A program made the position numbers and the translations under genes. Below the pieces are notes generated by a model. That model did not search any database and had not been told where the DNA came from. It worked only from the letters and a program-made list of their open reading frames with translations. Below are positions 14,590-17,325 of a stretch of 17,325 nucleotides of DNA, piece after piece. The stretch's first letter is position 1; every line of letters starts with the position of its first letter. The DNA comes from Planctomycetota bacterium. GTDB taxonomy: Bacteria; Planctomycetota; Phycisphaerae; WQYP01. Location of the stretch: positions 1 to 17,325 of the forward strand of contig JAKBAC010000061.1 of assembly GCA_021809365.1 (NCBI GenBank), in the 5' to 3' direction.

Positions 14590-15362
14590 ATCCTGATGAG
14601 ATTCGCGCCATGATTGATCACTATTGCATCCTCCCTCCGGACGATCCGCACCGGCGCGAGTTGATGCGCCTTGTTGCCACCGCCTCTGAGGAGGTCCGCG
14701 CCTATTACATGGCCGCACTGGCCGAGCAGGAAAGGCTGCGACTTGCGCTGGCCGCCGGGATGCCGGAAATGCCCGCGGCTTCGTCGAATCGACTGCTGAA
14801 TATCCCGGACGATCAATCCACCGGCACTTGGCCTCTGATTCGGATTGTCATTCCACTGGCCATTGCGGCCACGCTGATTTTTGCGGCCATCGTGTCGGTG
14901 CGATTCTGGTCCGCTTCACAACGCATGGTGGCGATGAAGTCCCTGGCCTGGCAAAGTCTGGGTCTGGACGTCAACTCGCCGGCCATTACATCTGGTGCCG
15001 TTACGGAACCCGCACTGCAAAAAGCATTGCCCGCCATACCATTTTCGGCGGAGCTTTATAACTACGGAGGTTATAAACTTTTGGGCTACGCCGCGGTGAC
15101 AATCGCCGGCCAGCCGGCGGTACTTACCCGCTGGCAGCATGGCTCAACAACATGCACCATGCTGCAATTTCCCCTGCGGCTGATCCCCCCAGGCACCGGC
15201 ACAACAGGCGTTACGATCCATCTGCTGACCCGTGTCCCCGGAATCGCGGGCAAAGGCATGCCATACAGCGTGACGCTGTGGCCGGACCAGAGCGGCCGAT
15301 GCGGCTGGGCGGTGGTACTGCCGGGGAAGCAGCACTACCAGCCCTTTGGTATAAACGGATAA
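14586..15362 (+). CDS. Single-pass membrane protein, probable anti-sigma factor
   Basis: 258 residues. The N-terminal part (1-80) is predicted helical and cytosolic (ELMRLVATASEEVRAYYMAALAEQERLR), a single transmembrane helix spans about 84-106 (PLIRIVIPLAIAATLIFAAI), and a 150-residue domain follows outside (about 107-258) with VAMKSLAWQSLGLDVNSP and YNYGGYKLLGYAAVTIAGQPAV. The HxxxCxxC motif of zinc anti-sigma domains is absent. The anti-sigma call rests on coupling to the ECF gene by a 4-bp ATGA overlap, a strong AGGAGG at 14574-14579 and the membrane topology; the outer domain, with two Cys (GSTTCTM, SGRCGWAVVL), is unrecognised and could sense a signal. Confidence 0.7.
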   Translation: MNPDEIRAMIDHYCILPPDDPHRRELMRLVATASEEVRAYYMAALAEQERLRLALAAGMPEMPAASSNRLLNIPDDQSTGTWPLIRIVIPLAIAATLIFAAIVSVRFWSASQRMVAMKSLAWQSLGLDVNSPAITSGAVTEPALQKALPAIPFSAELYNYGGYKLLGYAAVTIAGQPAVLTRWQHGSTTCTMLQFPLRLIPPGTGTTGVTIHLLTRVPGIAGKGMPYSVTLWPDQSGRCGWAVVLPGKQHYQPFGING

Positions 15363-15406
15363 GCGACATGCGATTCTGGACAGGTACGAATGGCACTGCC
15401 ATACAC

Positions 15407-15523
15407 TTAACTCTTTGTGATTAAACGCCTTCCGGCGAGGGCACGCAGTTCATTGAGGTGGTACTGTTCCCTTCGGCGTCTCTTGATGGCTCGGTGTTCA
15501 ATTCGATTCGGTCGGTTGCCCCT
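15407..15523 (-). pseudogene. Transposase C-terminus remnant, IS4-family-like
   Basis: On the minus strand a frame ending in TAA at 15407-15409 reads GNRPNRIEHRAIKRR at its start and LITKS at its end. This resembles the C-termini of IS4-family DDE transposases, where a V-G-N/D-R-P-x-R-x-E-P-R-x-x-K-R-R pattern is usual. Only about 38 codons remain; upstream in the same frame the sequence quickly loses similarity. The catalytic DDE residues are gone, so it is dead. The boundary at 15523 is approximate. Recognition is by memory of the motif, not by a search. Confidence 0.55.
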
Positions 15524-15562
15524 GCTCGGTGGGTCGCCACGGCGCTCAGAATGGCGGCGTAC

Positions 15563-15940
15563 AAACGCTTCGAATCAGTACGTGACACCGCTCAATCGGA
15601 TCGGACCTTCAAGGAGGCTCGCGACGATCGTGAATTCTGGGAGCGGTTGACGAAATCCGCGGTTGGAGCGCACCTTGTCAACGCCGCCGCTGAAGGGAGT
15701 TATCATTTATTTTATTGGCGAGAAGATAATCAGGAAGTCGATTTTATTCTCCGCGCGGGGCGTAAGGTCACGGCAATTGCAGTTAAGAGCGGACGCACCC
15801 CCACCGCACCGCCGGGCATGGCCGCATTCAGTAATGCGTTTAAGCCAATGAAGAAGCTGCTTGTCGGCGGCGACGGCATTACCGTCGAGGAGTTTTTTCA
15901 GATCGATGCAGCAGTGAATTCAGCGACATTGCTCATGTAA
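15563..15940 (+). pseudogene. C-terminal remnant of an AAA/DUF4143 ATPase
   Basis: The frame carries ARDDREFWERLTKSAVGAHL, then LFYWREDNQEVDFIL, VKSGRTPTAPPGM and KKLLVGGDGITVEEFF. These are the usual features of the DUF4143 nuclease-like C-terminal domain found behind an AAA ATPase in about 400-residue proteins. The ATPase domain, with its Walker motifs, is missing. Before the conserved part the match is ragged (a few residues seem deleted near SVRDTAQSDRTF), and the region upstream is the transposase remnant. The open frame has a GTG at 15458, but no ribosome-binding site makes it convincing. A pseudogene is the best call; expression of a short fragment cannot be excluded. Confidence 0.75.
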
Positions 15941-16188
15941 CCGCATGATGCGGGCCGTGCGTTTGCACCATCGGGGCGAGGGGGCAATTGCGCAAGCAGC
16001 CGACGACGGCGTGATGCGGCTTTGCTTTACGACATGCTGGAATCGGCCGCCGGCATTGAACGGTTTTTTATCGTACAACGTGGTCGGGGCGGCCCGCGAT
16101 GATCTGGGCCGGGAATTTACTTGATTTGTATCGTGCAATTTCCGCGGTACAATCCATTTCTTGATTATTCCGGGAGCGACGGAACATT
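15941..16188. other. Spacer upstream of acpS
   Basis: 248 bp with a short palindrome ccgcatgatgcgg at 15941-15953 right after the DUF4143 remnant and a possible acpS promoter at 16126-16153. I could not recognise a gene in any frame; some stretches look codon-like in more than one frame and may be further decayed sequence. Confidence 0.5.
16126..16153 (+). promoter_or_regulatory. Weak promoter candidate for acpS
   Basis: A -10-like TACAAT (16148-16153, one mismatch to TATAAT) lies 16 bp after TTGTAT (16126-16131, three of six consensus bases). An alternative -35 TTGATT at 16121 is spaced too far at 21 bp. It would give a leader of about 30 nt before ATG 16189. Confidence 0.35.
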
Positions 16189-16572
16189 ATGGCAATTGCG
16201 GGACATGGCGTGGATGTGGTGGAGATTGAGCGCATCAAAGACATGATTCAACGCCATGGGGAGCATTTCCTGCACCGCTGCTTTACCATGGGAGAAGCTG
16301 ATTATTGCCGCGAGCATCATGATTCCACCATCCACTTTGCGGGGCGCTTTGCCGCCAAAGAAGCCATTGTCAAGGCGCTGGGTACAGGATTTCGCGGGCG
16401 CATCGCCTGGACGGACATGGAAATATTGCCCGATTCCAAGGGTAAACCCGTTCTGCGGCTCACCGGCCACACCGCAACCATGTCGGAACAGGCGGGCATT
16501 ACCGCGTGGCATATCTCCATCTCCCACACCGCGTATACCGCCTTCGCCAGCGCGATCGCGGAGAGTCAATAG
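16189..16572 (+). CDS. acpS: Holo-[acyl-carrier-protein] synthase
   Basis: Moves 4'-phosphopantetheine from CoA to the active-site Ser of acyl carrier protein, enabling fatty acid synthesis. 127 residues, the usual AcpS size. GHGVDVVEIERI (5-16) carries the metal ligand Asp9; HFAGRFAAKEAIVKALGTGF (49-68) carries Glu58; IAWTDMEIL (72-80) and WHISISHTAYTAFASAI (107-123) complete the family pattern. Start ATG 16189 has purine-rich GGGAG and CGGA segments upstream (16172-16183). It stands alone, converging with the hydrolase gene. Confidence 0.95.
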   Translation: MAIAGHGVDVVEIERIKDMIQRHGEHFLHRCFTMGEADYCREHHDSTIHFAGRFAAKEAIVKALGTGFRGRIAWTDMEILPDSKGKPVLRLTGHTATMSEQAGITAWHISISHTAYTAFASAIAESQ

Positions 16573-16620
16573 CATTCGGTGCCGAAATAACGCTTCCGTC
16601 CGTTTCATCCGATGACTGAA

Positions 16621-16647
16621 GTGACCGCGATGGTCACATAACTTTTT
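16621..16647 (+). terminator. Possible intrinsic terminator after acpS
   Basis: gtgacc (16621-16626) pairs with ggtcac (16632-16637) over a 5-nt loop, followed after ataac by five T residues (16643-16647). The 6-bp stem is short and the T-run is displaced, so it would be weak. It overlaps the stop codon and last codons of the convergent hydrolase gene. Confidence 0.35.
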
Positions 16648-17325
16648 GCCGCCGCACAAATTCATCAATGGCACCGGCAACGAGTTCGGGCTGCTCCATG
16701 GCGGCCAGGTGGCCCGCCGCCGGGATGCGCACCAGTTGCGGCGCGGGCCGCAGTGTACACTTTTCCACCATCGCCTGCATGACCGCGGGCGGGGTAATCG
16801 GATCATCCTCACCCACAATAAACAGTGCCGGTCTCGTCAGCTTGGGCAGAAGGTCCGTCTGATCACGCCGCGTGGCCATGGCCTGTTGCAATCCGATCAC
16901 ACCCTGCACGCTTTGCCGCGCAATAGTCCCGGTAATTTCTGAACGCAGCGCAATGGCCGCCTGCGGGGAAAGTAGTCGTGTCGGCATCGTCTGCGCCAGT
17001 TGGCCCAAGCCGTTCTCCCGCACGCCGGCGATCACCTTTTTGCGCACGGCGATCAATTCCGGGGCATCCGCGGCGGCATGGGTATCCAGAAATATCGCCG
17101 CCCGCACTGCATGGGCATGTCGGCGCAAGAGCGCCAGCAGAATGTATCCTCCGATGGAACAGCCGCCGACAATGGCGGTCCCGGCAGGCTGTTCGAGAAT
17201 CAACGCATGTATGTGATCCGCCAGAGCTTCGATGGAATAACGATCCACCGGCCAGGCGGCGTGACCGCCGAAGCCCGGCAAATCCGGCGTTAGCACGCTA
17301 TGCCCCGCCCGGCGCAAGCGTTCCG
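16634..17325 (-). CDS. Alpha/beta-fold hydrolase, 5' end outside the window
   Basis: The N-terminus is cut by the window edge; in frame the visible part begins ERLRRAGHSVLTPDLPGFGG, so an internal TTG at 17317 is not the true start. The nucleophile elbow is GGCSIGGY (Gly-Cys-Ser-Ile-Gly), the acid is probably the Asp in GEDDPITPP, and the base is the His in AAGHLAAMEQPE, giving a full Ser-Asp-His triad. The helical cap (about RKKVIAGVRENGLGQLAQT) and the spacing match small esterases or lactonases of the 3-oxoadipate enol-lactonase/haloperoxidase-like group. The usual oxyanion HG motif lies outside the window. No signal peptide can be assessed. It converges with acpS. Substrate unknown. Confidence 0.88.
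   Translation of the reverse strand, partial: ERLRRAGHSVLTPDLPGFGGHAAWPVDRYSIEALADHIHALILEQPAGTAIVGGCSIGGYILLALLRRHAHAVRAAIFLDTHAAADAPELIAVRKKVIAGVRENGLGQLAQTMPTRLLSPQAAIALRSEITGTIARQSVQGVIGLQQAMATRRDQTDLLPKLTRPALFIVGEDDPITPPAVMQAMVEKCTLRPAPQLVRIPAAGHLAAMEQPELVAGAIDEFVRRQKVM

Overview
The window looks like a piece of a Planctomycetota chromosome, probably from the Phycisphaerae or a relative. This is inferred from a PEP-CTERM protein, a short GlmU-type nucleotidyltransferase, Ala/Pro-tailed ribosomal proteins, a PRPP synthetase with an unusual SPDPGN segment, and the mix of ECF sigma factor, GH3 and SASA-type genes. No rRNA or tRNA is present to confirm it. Overall GC content is moderately high.

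Layout. (1) 1-550: an imperfect tandem array of a ~143-bp unit rich in inverted repeats and with no credible gene; it probably continues to the left of the window. (2) 556-5877: a co-directional housekeeping cluster: glmU-like uridylyltransferase (without the acetyltransferase domain), prs, rplY/ctc, pth, rpsF, ssb, rplI. It combines sugar-nucleotide and PRPP supply with translation and DNA replication genes. rpsR, often found between ssb and rplI, is absent. (3) 5878-6343: gene-poor spacer with an 82-bp repeat element, a hairpin and what may be the last codons of a lost gene. (4) 6344-13187: carbohydrate locus. A two-gene operon (SDR dehydrogenase, enolase-superfamily sugar-acid dehydratase) converges on a large secreted GH3 glycosidase with a PA14 insert. 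That gene is divergent from a secreted SASA/sialate O-acetylesterase-type protein. The second copy of the 82-bp element lies in the divergent spacer, so two direct copies bracket the SDR-dehydratase-GH3 block. (5) 13298-15362: a small PEP-CTERM protein, then an ECF sigma factor translationally coupled to a single-pass membrane protein that is probably its anti-sigma factor. (6) 15407-15940: a scar made of a transposase C-terminus remnant next to a DUF4143 C-terminal remnant. (7) 16189-17325: acpS, and on the other strand an alpha/beta hydrolase cut by the window end.

Working model: GH3 and the esterase deacetylate and trim plant- or algal-type glycans outside the cytoplasm, while the SDR and the dehydratase process a resulting sugar or sugar acid in the cytoplasm. 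Substrates cannot be read from the sequence. The least explained elements are the upstream tandem array and the paired 82-bp repeats.
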